Assembly (NCBI GenBank): GCA_011390635.1
Contig: JAABSA010000031.1
Location: 1 to 47,228 of the forward strand
Direction of reading: 5' to 3'
Length of the DNA: 47,228 nt
From: Desulfotignum sp.
GTDB taxonomy: Bacteria > Desulfobacterota > Desulfobacteria > Desulfobacterales > Desulfobacteraceae
The notes under the pieces are model-generated. The model did no database searches. It saw only the letters and a program-made list of their open reading frames with translations, and was not told the DNA's origin. A program made the translations under genes and the position numbers. Shown here piece after piece: positions 8,248 through 17,474 of the stretch (within the stretch, counting starts at the first letter, position 1; each line of letters opens with the position of its first letter).

Positions 8248-9684
8248 ATGTTCATCAAAAAAAGCAAAAATAACGGAGTCCGTGAAATTCTGATAATGGG
8301 GATTTTCTGGCGCATCCTTTTCATTGAGGCCGTTCTTCTGGTATATTCTCTTGTGTACCGGTGGCTGGCAGAAGATGCGGGACCGGCCGATCTTTTCTGG
8401 TATGCCGTACGAATCATGGTGCTGGTGGGTATTATCATTGTCTTTATGGTGGTAAGTTTAAAACAGTTTCTTACCAAAAAAATCATAGACCCGCTGGAAC
8501 ACATCGCCTTGGCCAACAAGGCCATTGAAAATGATTTTTCCCAAAAAGACGCCATAGCGCTGCCTCCGGATACTCCTGATGAAATCACAACCATTGTCAC
8601 CACCAGGGCCGCCATGCTCAAACGCATCATCCAGGTATCTGATGAACGGCTCAAGCTGGTAAATTTTATCAAAGAAACCTTTGGACGGTATCTTTCCACA
8701 AAAGTGGTGGAAGAAATTCTTTCCTCCACCCGGGGCCGGCAGATCGGCGGCACCCGCAAAACAGTGACCGTACTGATGGCGGATTTGCGGGGATTTACCA
8801 CGCTTTCTGAATCACGGGACCCGGAAGAAATGGTGCAGCTGCTCAACCGGTATCTCAAAAGAATGTCCGCCATTATCCTGGCATATGACGGCATTATCGA
8901 TGAAATCATCGGGGATGCCATCCTGGCGGTGTTTGGTGCACTTGAACCCCATGAAAATGATCCGGAACGGGCCATTGCCTGTGCACTGGGAATGCAGAAC
9001 TGCCTGGTCAGGCTCAATGAAGAAATCACGGCTGAAGGATACCCGGCCCTTGAAATGGGCATCGGCATCAACACAGGCAGTGTGATTGTGGGAAATATCG
9101 GATCGGAACTGCGCATGAAATACGGCATTGTCGGAGATGCGGTGAACCGGGTGGCAAGGATCGAAGCCAACAGCATAGGCGGCCAGGTCCTCATTGGTGA
9201 GTCCACCTGTAAAGCTGTCCATGCCCTTTTGAAAACAGATCCTCCCAAAACCACAATGATGAAAGGCTTGAAAAAACCCCTGGTTTTTTATGCGGTATAT
9301 GCCATTGAAATGGATGGTAAACACATTGCCCTGGAGGTACCCACCACATCAGGCCCTTTGCTGGATATCCAGATACCGGTGCAATGCTGGGTCATCCAGG
9401 ACAAAAAACTTGGGTCCATCCCCATAGCCGGCACGAGCGTTTCCATGGATGAAAACAAGATCAATATCCAGACCAGGATCCCTGTTGAACCGCTGACTGA
9501 TGTGAAGCTTAATTTTTCTTTCTGCCTGGAAGCCCATTGTTTTGATGATATCTATGCCAAATGCATTGCCATGGAACCTGCGGGCGCCGGCCGGGACAGT
9601 CACCTTTGTCAGCTGCATATAACCGCCATGGAGGAAAAGGACCGGGCCATTATCAGACAATGGATGGCAGAAGCAGCTGCCTGA
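8248..9684 (+). CDS. Membrane class III nucleotidyl cyclase with PilZ-like C-terminus
   Basis: Predicted to make a cyclic nucleotide from ATP or GTP at the inner membrane. The 478 residues contain two membrane helices (about 17-37 and 50-71), a HAMP-like linker (80-130) and a class III catalytic domain (about 170-352). The two metal aspartates are D179 (VLMADLRGFTTLSE) and D223 (EIIGDAILAVFG); the transition-state pair is N300 and R304 (VNRVARIE). E219 sits where adenylate cyclases usually have Lys, and G293 where they have Asp or Thr, so ATP specificity is not assured. Residues 362-470 look like a degenerate PilZ domain. ATG 8248 follows GGGGGAG. Two genes downstream lies a cyclic-nucleotide-binding protein, a plausible receptor for the product. 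Confidence 0.85.
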   Translation: MFIKKSKNNGVREILIMGIFWRILFIEAVLLVYSLVYRWLAEDAGPADLFWYAVRIMVLVGIIIVFMVVSLKQFLTKKIIDPLEHIALANKAIENDFSQKDAIALPPDTPDEITTIVTTRAAMLKRIIQVSDERLKLVNFIKETFGRYLSTKVVEEILSSTRGRQIGGTRKTVTVLMADLRGFTTLSESRDPEEMVQLLNRYLKRMSAIILAYDGIIDEIIGDAILAVFGALEPHENDPERAIACALGMQNCLVRLNEEITAEGYPALEMGIGINTGSVIVGNIGSELRMKYGIVGDAVNRVARIEANSIGGQVLIGESTCKAVHALLKTDPPKTTMMKGLKKPLVFYAVYAIEMDGKHIALEVPTTSGPLLDIQIPVQCWVIQDKKLGSIPIAGTSVSMDENKINIQTRIPVEPLTDVKLNFSFCLEAHCFDDIYAKCIAMEPAGAGRDSHLCQLHITAMEEKDRAIIRQWMAEAAA

Positions 9685-9809
9685 CCGTAACCAGTACAAT
9701 CGTTTTACCACAGGCTTTTTTCTTGACAAGGCATGAAAAGTATACTTGGATAATCCATATCTATTTTTAGTACCGCCGTTTATGAACCCGATATAAAAAG
9801 GAACCCGTC

Positions 9810-10667
9810 ATGGGAAACACATTACGCCTGAAATTATTATCCCTTGACATGCTCAAACCAGTATTGTGGTGCATCTGGATACTGTTCCTCTGCCAGATAT
9901 GGCTGGTACAGACCGGTCATGGCCGGGAAAATCAGATCACCAATCACCTGGGTATGACCTTTATCCGGGTTCCACCCGGCACCTTCCAGATGGGAAGCCC
10001 TGACTCCGAAGAACACCGGACAACCAATGAGACACAGCACCTGGTTCATATCAGAAAACCATTTTATCTCCAGCAAACAGAGGTGACCCTGGAACAATGG
10101 CGGGCGGTGATGGGAAAAAGCTGGTTTATCAGACGAAAAGGATCTGACCAGACACCGGTGACCCGGGTCTCTTTTTATGATGTCCAGAAATTTATCAGAA
10201 AACTCAACAAAACAGACAGCGCCCGATACCGGCTTCCTTCGGAAGCGGAATGGGAATATGCCTGCCGGGCCGGCACCACCACCGCATACTTCTGGGGAAA
10301 TGACATAGACTGTTCCAAGGCCATGTATGCCAACAACCCAAAAAAATTGTGCGATTGCTGTGGGTATTACCGGTCTGCGGGGCTGCCTGTAGATGGTCCT
10401 GCCCCGGTAGGTTCCTTTTCCCCCAATCCCTGGGGATTTTATGACATGCACGGCAATGTCTGGGAGTGGTGTGCTGATGAATATACCGATGACATACGCA
10501 CCCCCGGAGTCAACACCTATGATATTTTCTCCTCCAGACCCAGGGTGCGCCGCGGCGGCAGCTGGTACAAGTATGGCCAGTTCCTCAGAAGCGCCAACCG
10601 CACCTATGCCCATCCCGGCGCCAGATTCCAGACCACGGGATTCAGACTGGTCCTTGAGACAGAATAA
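9810..10667 (+). CDS. Exported FGE/SUMF-like (formylglycine-generating-enzyme family) protein
   Basis: A 285-residue protein with an N-terminal hydrophobic segment (about 17-32) acting as signal peptide or anchor, followed by an FGE-sulfatase domain. Landmarks are GMTFIRVPPGTFQMGSPDSE, the TEVTLEQWRAVMG stretch, YRLPSEAEWEYACRAGTTT, GFYDMHGNVWEWCADEY and the terminal RGGSWY...TTGFRLV. True sulfatase-activating enzymes need a specific cysteine pair near the C-terminus. Here the final segment ends SANRTYAHPGARFQTTGF without Cys, so it more likely belongs to the non-catalytic or serine/threonine-kinase-linked branch. ATG 9810 follows AAAAAGGA. Its stop overlaps the next start by one base, so the two are co-translated. 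Confidence 0.85.
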   Translation: MGNTLRLKLLSLDMLKPVLWCIWILFLCQIWLVQTGHGRENQITNHLGMTFIRVPPGTFQMGSPDSEEHRTTNETQHLVHIRKPFYLQQTEVTLEQWRAVMGKSWFIRRKGSDQTPVTRVSFYDVQKFIRKLNKTDSARYRLPSEAEWEYACRAGTTTAYFWGNDIDCSKAMYANNPKKLCDCCGYYRSAGLPVDGPAPVGSFSPNPWGFYDMHGNVWEWCADEYTDDIRTPGVNTYDIFSSRPRVRRGGSWYKYGQFLRSANRTYAHPGARFQTTGFRLVLETE

Positions 10668-13600
10668 TGCGTGCAAAACTTTTAGATCTTCTCAAAATTT
10701 ATGAAGAAGAGATCAGCCTGTTTTTGTGGACGGCCGCCATTTTGTTCATCATCCGCAGCTCCGGCATCATCCTCAACAACTATGCGGAAACCGCTTTTTT
10801 AAAGCGGTTCGGGGTGGAATTTCTGCCCATGGTCAATATGCTCAATGCAGTGGCCACTTTTTTTATCACAGGGCTGCTGGCTGCTTTTTTAAGCAGAACC
10901 TCCGGTGCCAGACTCCTGTTTTATATATTTATTTTCTCAGGGGTTTTTGTCACAGCCATCCGGCTGCTTATTCCCATGGGTTTCAACCTGCTGTATCCCT
11001 TGCTGTTCATGCTCAAAAGCCAGCTTGAACTGCTCCAGGCCCTGTTGTTCTGGAACATGTGCAATGATCTTTTCAACACCCGCCAGTCCAAACGCCTGTT
11101 TCCTCTGCTCACTGCAGGGGGGGTCATCGGACTCATCCTGGGCAGTTTCGGCACCCCCTATTTTGCAAGGCTGTTCAGCATGGACAACCTGCTGTATCTG
11201 TATCTGGTCACCACCATTATCGGTGCATTGATGATCCAGGCCATGGGGCGCAGTTACGCCACCTTGATATTTACCGAAAAGACCGGCACGTCAGGCAAAA
11301 AAAATCCTGCAATGATCGAAGAGATAAAACGGGTCTACCCCCTGGTAAAAGATTCCATTCTGGTAAAAATTGTTCTGGTGCTGACCTTCATGCCCAACGT
11401 GGTCATTCCCATCATGAACTACCAGTTCAATTATGCCGTAAATGAGCAGTTTGCCTCTGAAAGTGCCATGATTCAGTTTTTCGGCAATTTCAGAGCGGTG
11501 CTGTATATCATCAGCCTGTTTATTCTTTTGTTTGTGGGAAGAATTTACGGCCGGTGGGGATTGCCCGTGGCCCTGATGTTTCATCCATTTAACTATATGC
11601 TGGCATTTATGGCGTTTCTTTTGCGGTTTGACGTCATTTCAGCCATCTATGCCAAAATGTCCACAAATATTTTGCGCACCACCATTAACGGGCCTGCCAA
11701 CAGCATTCTTATCGGACTTTTCCCGGAATCCTACCGGGACATGATCCGCCCTTTTTTGCGGGGAACTGTAGTCAGACTGGCCCTGTTCACAGGTTCCTCC
11801 CTGATTTTGATTTCTACACCACTGTTTCATCCCAGATACCTGACCCTGGTGGCCCTGCCTTTTCTGATCGCATGGGTAGCGGCCCCTTTTGTGCTCAAGG
11901 CCAATTATTCAAAAATTTTGCTGGATATGATTTCCAGAAACCTGCTGGATATCAAAAGCCTTGACCAAAAAGAACTGGGCCAGATATTTAACCAGGAAAA
12001 AACCCTGTCAGACCTGGAGACCTCCTTTCTGGCGGCCCGGGGAGAAGATGCCCTCTGGTATGCCAGACTGTTGAAAAACTTTTCTGCCGACCGCCTGGAC
12101 CAGCTGATCCTCAAGAATCTGGACAACCAGGATGAAAATACCCAGGTGGCACTGATCAAAATGATCTCCCCTGAAGCAGGATCCCGGGCCGCAAGAGAAC
12201 TGGTCTCCTATTTGTCCCCCCATCGTCATGAAACCACTATCGCCATCTTAAAGCTTATTATCCGACATGGTATCCAGGCTGTGAATCCATCTGATTTCTC
12301 CAATTATACGAACAGTTCCCACCCGGTGGTCAGGGGATTTGCCTGTGCCTGCCGGTATGCCGACCAGCCGGAATCTCTCCAAAAATATATTGATGACTGG
12401 CTGTCCCACACCGATACAACCTTTCGCCAGTCCGGTATTATCTGTGCCGGATTGAGCGGATATCAGGAATATATCCCCAGGCTGCAGGCCCTGCTCAAGG
12501 AACCTGAAATCGATCCGTTTATACCCGATATCATCAGAGCCCTGTCCCGGTTACAGGCTGAGACAGGCCATTCAGCGGCTTTATCTTACCTGGATCATAA
12601 TCATAAAGAAGTACGTATGGCAGCTCTGGATGCCCTTTCCATAACAAATGATGATACTTTGAAAAAAGCGATTCACCTGCTGGGAGATCCTTCAGATACC
12701 ACCCATGACTTTGCCCTGGAAAAAATCAAAGCTGCGGACTATCAGAACAATCTGCTGCTGGTGGAATCTTTGGCACTGCCATCCACCCGGATCAGGCGGG
12801 GACTTTTTAAACTGCTGGAAACCCTGGATATAAAAGAGTTTGATGTGTTGCTGTTCGCTAAAAAAAATCTTTCCAAAGCCTATGAATACCTGGCCATGGC
12901 CCAATCTTTGGAAAATCTCCCCCAGGGCGGGATGCAAAATCTTGCCATGGAACATCTTGAGGGAAAAAAAGAAATAATATTGGAAAACATCCTCAAGGTT
13001 CTGGCCATCCATGACCAGACCAAACGGATGAAATCCGCCTGGCAGGGAATTTTCTCTTCTGACACCCGCCAACGGGCCAATGCCATTGAACTGCTTAATG
13101 ATGTTCTGGACAACAAAACCTTTAAAATCATGCTGCCGCTTCTGGAAAGCCCGAACCCTTCAATGGCTTTGACAGAGGGCAGAAAGCTTACAAAAATTCC
13201 AGCATTTGACACAGAGAAAAAACTGGCAGTATCAAATCTGCTTTCCTCTGCAGACTGGGTAGATGTGATCATTGGACTGGGGATTGTGCGAGAAATACCA
13301 GACATATCCATCAACCAGGACCTGCTTTATAACTTGAAACAATCTGATAACCAGCATATTTTAAAGGAAGTTGACATGATATGGAACAAAAACAAAAAGT
13401 CCGGGGAAACCAAGGGGGAAGATTCATCCCCAAAATTATCTCTGGGGGAAAAAATACTTCTTTTAAAGGAAATCGAAATATTTTCAGGTTTGAGTGCTTC
13501 AGAACTGGCAGCCATTGCCGGTGTCACCGAAGAAATGGCATATGCGCAGGATAAGGATGTTATCACACAGAACGGTGTCGGGGAAACCGTTTTTCTGATC

Positions 13601-13882
13601 ATTGACGGCAAGGTATCGGTGATCATGGAGAAAGAAAACGGCAAAGAGGAACACATCGACCAGATGACATCAGGCAGCGCCTTTGGTGAAATGGCTTTGA
13701 TTGATGATTCCCCCCGGTCCGCCACCATCCGGACCATGACCCCCTGCCGCTTTCTCATCCTCCACAAACAGGAATTCAAGGAAACCGCCATGGAATTTCC
13801 ACGCATAGCCCTGCAGATCTGCTCGGTTCTCAGCCGGCGGATCAGGCATCTGCACTCTCTGGTTCAGGATAAAGAGTGCTGA
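10667..13882 (+). CDS. Nucleotide-translocase-like membrane protein fused to HEAT repeats and a cyclic-nucleotide-binding domain
   Basis: A 1071-residue fusion. Residues 1 to about 425 are a polytopic membrane domain with about 11-12 hydrophobic helices, resembling the MFS/ATP-ADP translocase (NTT) superfamily. Residues about 440-900 are helical HEAT-like repeats (for example HKEVRMAALDALS). Residues 935-1071 form a CRP-type cyclic-nucleotide-binding domain, with the phosphate-binding cassette FGEMALIDDSPRSATI keeping the ribose Glu (about E1008) and phosphate Arg (about R1017). It should therefore bind cAMP or cGMP. The start overlaps the preceding stop (TAATG). With a cyclase two genes upstream, this is a likely ligand-regulated membrane effector. 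Transport activity is unproven; known relatives of this fusion are mostly uncharacterised. Confidence 0.85.
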   Translation: MRAKLLDLLKIYEEEISLFLWTAAILFIIRSSGIILNNYAETAFLKRFGVEFLPMVNMLNAVATFFITGLLAAFLSRTSGARLLFYIFIFSGVFVTAIRLLIPMGFNLLYPLLFMLKSQLELLQALLFWNMCNDLFNTRQSKRLFPLLTAGGVIGLILGSFGTPYFARLFSMDNLLYLYLVTTIIGALMIQAMGRSYATLIFTEKTGTSGKKNPAMIEEIKRVYPLVKDSILVKIVLVLTFMPNVVIPIMNYQFNYAVNEQFASESAMIQFFGNFRAVLYIISLFILLFVGRIYGRWGLPVALMFHPFNYMLAFMAFLLRFDVISAIYAKMSTNILRTTINGPANSILIGLFPESYRDMIRPFLRGTVVRLALFTGSSLILISTPLFHPRYLTLVALPFLIAWVAAPFVLKANYSKILLDMISRNLLDIKSLDQKELGQIFNQEKTLSDLETSFLAARGEDALWYARLLKNFSADRLDQLILKNLDNQDENTQVALIKMISPEAGSRAARELVSYLSPHRHETTIAILKLIIRHGIQAVNPSDFSNYTNSSHPVVRGFACACRYADQPESLQKYIDDWLSHTDTTFRQSGIICAGLSGYQEYIPRLQALLKEPEIDPFIPDIIRALSRLQAETGHSAALSYLDHNHKEVRMAALDALSITNDDTLKKAIHLLGDPSDTTHDFALEKIKAADYQNNLLLVESLALPSTRIRRGLFKLLETLDIKEFDVLLFAKKNLSKAYEYLAMAQSLENLPQGGMQNLAMEHLEGKKEIILENILKVLAIHDQTKRMKSAWQGIFSSDTRQRANAIELLNDVLDNKTFKIMLPLLESPNPSMALTEGRKLTKIPAFDTEKKLAVSNLLSSADWVDVIIGLGIVREIPDISINQDLLYNLKQSDNQHILKEVDMIWNKNKKSGETKGEDSSPKLSLGEKILLLKEIEIFSGLSASELAAIAGVTEEMAYAQDKDVITQNGVGETVFLIIDGKVSVIMEKENGKEEHIDQMTSGSAFGEMALIDDSPRSATIRTMTPCRFLILHKQEFKETAMEFPRIALQICSVLSRRIRHLHSLVQDKEC

Positions 13883-14026
13883 AAAAATTCTACAGACCTC
13901 CCAAGGCGGGAAACCAGCAACCCAATTGCCCCTTCTTATTTTCTTGTTTTTTGACAGGAACTGAGGAGTAAGGCACTAAAGTCCTCCCCGAAAATACAAT
14001 TTCCGGTCGATCAGTTTTTTCATTTT
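13883..14026. other. Convergent intergenic spacer, nothing clear
   Basis: This 144-base spacer separates the convergent ends of the translocase/HEAT/cyclic-nucleotide gene and the PP-loop gene. It has GC-rich blocks (CCTCCCAAGGCGGG; a GGAG...TCC pairing near 13965-13985) but no clean terminator stem with a T tract and no riboswitch I recognise. Confidence 0.4.
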
Positions 14027-15163
14027 TCAGCTGTCCGCTTTTTGTAAAAGTGATGCAATGGTGCGGGCAAGATCATCCCGCCCCTGTTCTTTGAGCAGGG
14101 GAATCAGGGGCCGGTAAAAAGGGGGCCGCACCCGGATGGTGATGTCAAACCGGGATATATCCGCCGGGGTGATCTCATCTGCTTCAAAGGCACGGGTTTT
14201 GTGCAGCAGACCCAGGGCGGTAAGCTCGGTCATGGTCCGTACACATTTTTCACATTTGCCGCAATTGAGCTGGTCCGGAACATTGGCCAGGCACACCCGG
14301 AAATTCTGGAAAGCGGTATCCCATTGGGATACAATCCTGATTTTTTCCAGGCGGGATAATTCATAATCCCGGTGACGGATTCTCATGCCATAGCTGGAGT
14401 ATTCCGGATCCAGTAACGGATGGGAACCGCAGGGGTGCAGATGGGGGATATCATAGGATGAGGCGATGAACATCAGATTGATCCGGCTGCTGAACCCATG
14501 GGCCATGGCAGCCAGCACCGCACCAAAAAAACTGTCCAGCCACAGCGCCCGGTCATCGCACAGATGACGGATATTGGTGTACACCGGCACAAGACTGGTA
14601 CCGGCATCCTGTGTAATGCGGGAAACAGCGGTCATGGCCCGGTCAAACACATGAAATTTTGCCCCCCGTTCCACCACACCGCCGATATCAAACCCATGGA
14701 GAAAAAAACTGTCCCGGACATAGGCCGGATGGGTGTCAGGATAATGCAGCCGATTCTGACGCAGGGCAGCCAGAGAATCCATACCCCCGGACATGACCAT
14801 GCCCGCCCCCGCCCCGTGCTGTGCCGGCGGATCCTGGTGTTTTCGGACACGAGATTCTACGGGAATGGGAACATACCGCCCCTGTGTCCAGTGGGAGAGA
14901 ATATGCATGGCCACATGCACCCCCTCTTTGAGAAACGGACAGACGGCGCCTTCCAAAAAAATACGCTTTTCCCCCAGATGCAGGGCCGGCAGCAGACACC
15001 CCACCAGGAATGCATCCGGGTTGGCATCAAATCCCCGGGCATATTCCACCGGGGTCTTGATATAAACATCTTTCCCAGGATGATCGCTTTGTTCAAAACT
15101 GACCCTGGCAGAGGCAATGGCAAAATCGCTGTCCTGTGTCAACTGTATATCGGTGATTTTCAT
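14027..15163 (-). CDS. PP-loop ATP pyrophosphatase-like protein with Cys-rich knuckle
   Basis: A 378-residue protein with the PP-loop SGGMDS at 125-130, used by N-type ATP pyrophosphatases such as QueC and asparagine synthetase to adenylate a carboxylate or carbonyl. A zinc-knuckle-like CGKCEKC (Cys 301, 304, 307) follows near the C-terminus, in the context LNCGKCEKCVRTMTEL. The N-terminal 110 residues show no family I recognise. It is the third gene of a tight operon; its ATG overlaps the ATP-grasp stop by four bases. In this setting it may activate and amidate the ligase product, but that is inference. It is not QueC by length, N-terminus or context. Confidence 0.75.
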   Translation of the reverse strand: MKITDIQLTQDSDFAIASARVSFEQSDHPGKDVYIKTPVEYARGFDANPDAFLVGCLLPALHLGEKRIFLEGAVCPFLKEGVHVAMHILSHWTQGRYVPIPVESRVRKHQDPPAQHGAGAGMVMSGGMDSLAALRQNRLHYPDTHPAYVRDSFFLHGFDIGGVVERGAKFHVFDRAMTAVSRITQDAGTSLVPVYTNIRHLCDDRALWLDSFFGAVLAAMAHGFSSRINLMFIASSYDIPHLHPCGSHPLLDPEYSSYGMRIRHRDYELSRLEKIRIVSQWDTAFQNFRVCLANVPDQLNCGKCEKCVRTMTELTALGLLHKTRAFEADEITPADISRFDITIRVRPPFYRPLIPLLKEQGRDDLARTIASLLQKADS

Positions 15164-16086
15164 AGGCTGTGTTTTTTCATACCTGATTGAGATTTTTCTG
15201 CCTTAGACAGCACATGGGCAATGATTTTTTGGGCAATATCTTTTCCAGTGGCAGCTTCCAACCCCCTGAAGCCCGGGGAATAATTCACCTCCACCACATG
15301 GGGAAGGCCCCCTTTTTCCACCATCATATCAATGCCGGCAATATCCAGAGAGCAGACCCTGGCAGCTGAAACAGCCATCTCCGCCCACGCTTCAGGCGGA
15401 TCAAAACCCCTGGCCTGTCCATTTTGATGGATATTGGTCCTGAAATCATTTGATGCCGGTATCAGCTGCATGGCACCGGCCACCCGGCCTCCGATCACCA
15501 GAATCCTGGCATCCACCCGTCCTCCTGGCGGAAAAAACCGCTGCACCACGAGCCCCTTTACCGGATCAAGCAGGTTTGCAACACATTTTTTTGCCCCGGA
15601 TCTGTCATCGATTTTCACCACCCCGTCACCCCCCATGCCAAAGGGCTGTTTGACAACGACCGGGTATCCGCCCAACTGGTCAACAGCAGCAAAAAAACTG
15701 TCGGATCTGGTGACAAAACAGGAGTCCGGAACCCGAATCCCTTCCGCTGACAGGGTCTGAAGGGTGACAAACTGATGCCGGGCAATGGTTACCCCTTCCA
15801 ACCCGTTTACCAAAGGGATACCCATTGCCTGGAACTGGCGCAGCACCACAAACCCGTATTCACCCATGGGTGATCCCTGGCGGGGCAAAACAACATCCGG
15901 CAAAGCATCTGAAACAGCGCTGTCAGCAAAAACGCCTCCCATGCCGGGATGCTGTTTTTCCAGCGAACAGATAACCTGGTAAGGGTTGATGAGCTGGATC
16001 CGATGTCCGGCCTTTTGGGCAGCGGTCTTCAGCCGGCCGTTGGGATGAAAGGCAAAACCGTGAATGGTGAGAATACCAATGTTCAT
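15160..16086 (-). CDS. RimK-like ATP-grasp ligase
   Basis: A 308-residue ATP-grasp enzyme that should form an amide or peptide bond through an acyl-phosphate. Nucleotide-binding motifs are VVKQPFGMGGDGVVKI at 144-159, the metal/ATP segment VDARILVIGGRVAGAM at 191-206, and VVEVNYSPGF at 264-273. The block ASNDFRTNIHQNG (211-223) matches the RimK/LysX family motif, and HxxxLQTLSAEGIRVP near 104-120 also fits. RimK-type enzymes add Glu or other amino acids to peptides, proteins or small acceptors. It overlaps both neighbours by four bases, so the three proteins are made in concert. The acceptor and donor are unknown. Confidence 0.82.
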   Translation of the reverse strand: MNIGILTIHGFAFHPNGRLKTAAQKAGHRIQLINPYQVICSLEKQHPGMGGVFADSAVSDALPDVVLPRQGSPMGEYGFVVLRQFQAMGIPLVNGLEGVTIARHQFVTLQTLSAEGIRVPDSCFVTRSDSFFAAVDQLGGYPVVVKQPFGMGGDGVVKIDDRSGAKKCVANLLDPVKGLVVQRFFPPGGRVDARILVIGGRVAGAMQLIPASNDFRTNIHQNGQARGFDPPEAWAEMAVSAARVCSLDIAGIDMMVEKGGLPHVVEVNYSPGFRGLEAATGKDIAQKIIAHVLSKAEKSQSGMKKHSL

Positions 16087-17339
16087 GGGGGATTATCTTT
16101 TTGATTCACGGCATCATCTGCGTTGTTTTCCAATGTGGAAATCATCTGTTCCGGCATCCAGACACCCATTTGTTTATTTGCTTTTTCACTGAAATAGGTG
16201 GTAATTTTTTTGGTATTATTGCGCAGGGCAATTTTCTGGGTGGCCAGGTTATCTTCGGCGATCAAAGAAAACACCTCATATTTTCCAGCCCTTGCGGTCA
16301 ATCCTTCCAAAAGCTTTCTGCCCACTCCCAGGGACCGGTATTCAGGCCGCACCGAGGTATATCCCCGTTCCACAAATCCGGAAAAATCCAGATCTGTTGC
16401 TATTTTCAGACGGTCTATCAAGGCCTTCCTGGGATGTTTGAGGCAGGAGTTTCCCACCATCACCCCATTTTCCACAGCATATCCGATCAGATAGGCTTTT
16501 TCAAGGTTGGAGCGGACATGGGCCAGGTCCACCGATCCGCCTGCCGCAACCATGGCGCAGACCGTATCCAGATATCCTTTCGGCAGATCTGCCGGCGGTG
16601 TAAAATGATAGGCAATATCTTGGCCCAGGGTAAGTAGATCAGTGCCATGGTACCGCAGCCGGATCAGGTGATCCACAGGGAACCTTGACAGACATGCCAG
16701 CAGCCTCTCAGACGTTCCCAGAAGTTCCCAGACCGGCCTGCCCGGCAGGGGGGCTGCCATGTCATAGGCGCTGTAAACCGGCACATCATTTTCGGGGATA
16801 TCATATGAATGCACTAAGTGGGGGTTGTCCATAATACATTTTACAGCAGGTCCGGCAGGACTGTTCGCCAGAGATGCCGGGACTGTTACATGGTTCCATA
16901 TGCCTTGCCTGGAAACCTGCCACAATAGTTGATCCGGTATCTTTGCCAGTTCCGGCGCACATTGCCAATGGATCAGTTTCAACCCCTTTTCCTGCCACCC
17001 GGCCAGCTGATTTTTCCCAACCGGTTTTTGGGACGGCCCCAGACCGGCTGTGATCCCGAATACCATGGATGCCGGTTTTTCTGCCAGCCATCGGGACAGA
17101 CGGACCATACAGGAAAACACATCCGGGGCTGCCCCCCTGGATGCCGCAGCCTGGAAAAAAAACCCGGCTGCATCCATGTATTCCTGCTGATGCAAATGCC
17201 GGAACAATGCATCCTGGTCTTTGAATGCAAAAAGATCCTTTGTGAATATCTGTCCGAATGCATTGTCATGGACCAGATCTGTAAAAGTGATGCTGCTGTT
17301 TTCTGCTCCAGCGGTCAATGGGTTATGCGCATTATTCAT
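16083..17339 (-). CDS. GNAT-family acyltransferase with unknown N-terminal domain
   Basis: First gene of the three-gene operon, 418 residues from the ATG at 17339. The C-terminal 170 residues are a GNAT fold: VRPEYRSLGVGRKLLEGL (about 330-347) is the acetyl-CoA pyrophosphate-binding loop (RxxGxG), followed by FSLIAEDNLATQKIALRNN, the usual fold end. The N-terminal 230 residues are not recognised; they contain TDLVHDNAFGQIFTKDLFAF and KPASMVFGITAGLGPSQ. A longer start, a GTG at 17396, is possible but would add 19 residues of unlikely composition. The four-base overlap with the ATP-grasp gene ties them functionally. It probably acylates an amino group made or used by the ligase; substrate unknown. 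Confidence 0.75.
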   Translation of the reverse strand: MNNAHNPLTAGAENSSITFTDLVHDNAFGQIFTKDLFAFKDQDALFRHLHQQEYMDAAGFFFQAAASRGAAPDVFSCMVRLSRWLAEKPASMVFGITAGLGPSQKPVGKNQLAGWQEKGLKLIHWQCAPELAKIPDQLLWQVSRQGIWNHVTVPASLANSPAGPAVKCIMDNPHLVHSYDIPENDVPVYSAYDMAAPLPGRPVWELLGTSERLLACLSRFPVDHLIRLRYHGTDLLTLGQDIAYHFTPPADLPKGYLDTVCAMVAAGGSVDLAHVRSNLEKAYLIGYAVENGVMVGNSCLKHPRKALIDRLKIATDLDFSGFVERGYTSVRPEYRSLGVGRKLLEGLTARAGKYEVFSLIAEDNLATQKIALRNNTKKITTYFSEKANKQMGVWMPEQMISTLENNADDAVNQKDNPP

Positions 17340-17417
17340 TATTCTGCCATCCGGCTTCCCGACTGTTTGCAGGCAATTGCCCTGGTATTTCAGCACCCGT
17401 CATGCCTATCTGTTGAC

Positions 17418-17444
17418 ATTATATGGTGTGCCTGCAGGAGTCAA
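17418..17444 (-). promoter_or_regulatory. Possible promoter of the GNAT/ATP-grasp/PP-loop operon
   Basis: On the minus strand TTGACT (17444-17439) is followed by a perfect TATAAT (17423-17418), but with a 15-base spacer, shorter than the usual 16-18. Transcription would start near 17411, about 70 bases before the GNAT start codon. It lies downstream of a strong terminator that closes the protease gene, so the operon needs its own promoter around here. Confidence 0.4.
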
Positions 17445-17474
17445 GTGCATGGCCAACAAGAAAAGTCTTATTGC

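Noticed and set aside
9723-9754. TTGACA followed by GATAAT before the FGE-like gene as a promoter
   Set aside because: The spacer is 20 bases, too long for a reliable sigma-70 site.
13883-14026. Riboswitch-like blocks in the convergent spacer
   Set aside because: They do not match the c-di-GMP, cobalamin, TPP or SAM riboswitch cores as I know them, and the region is at two gene ends rather than a leader.
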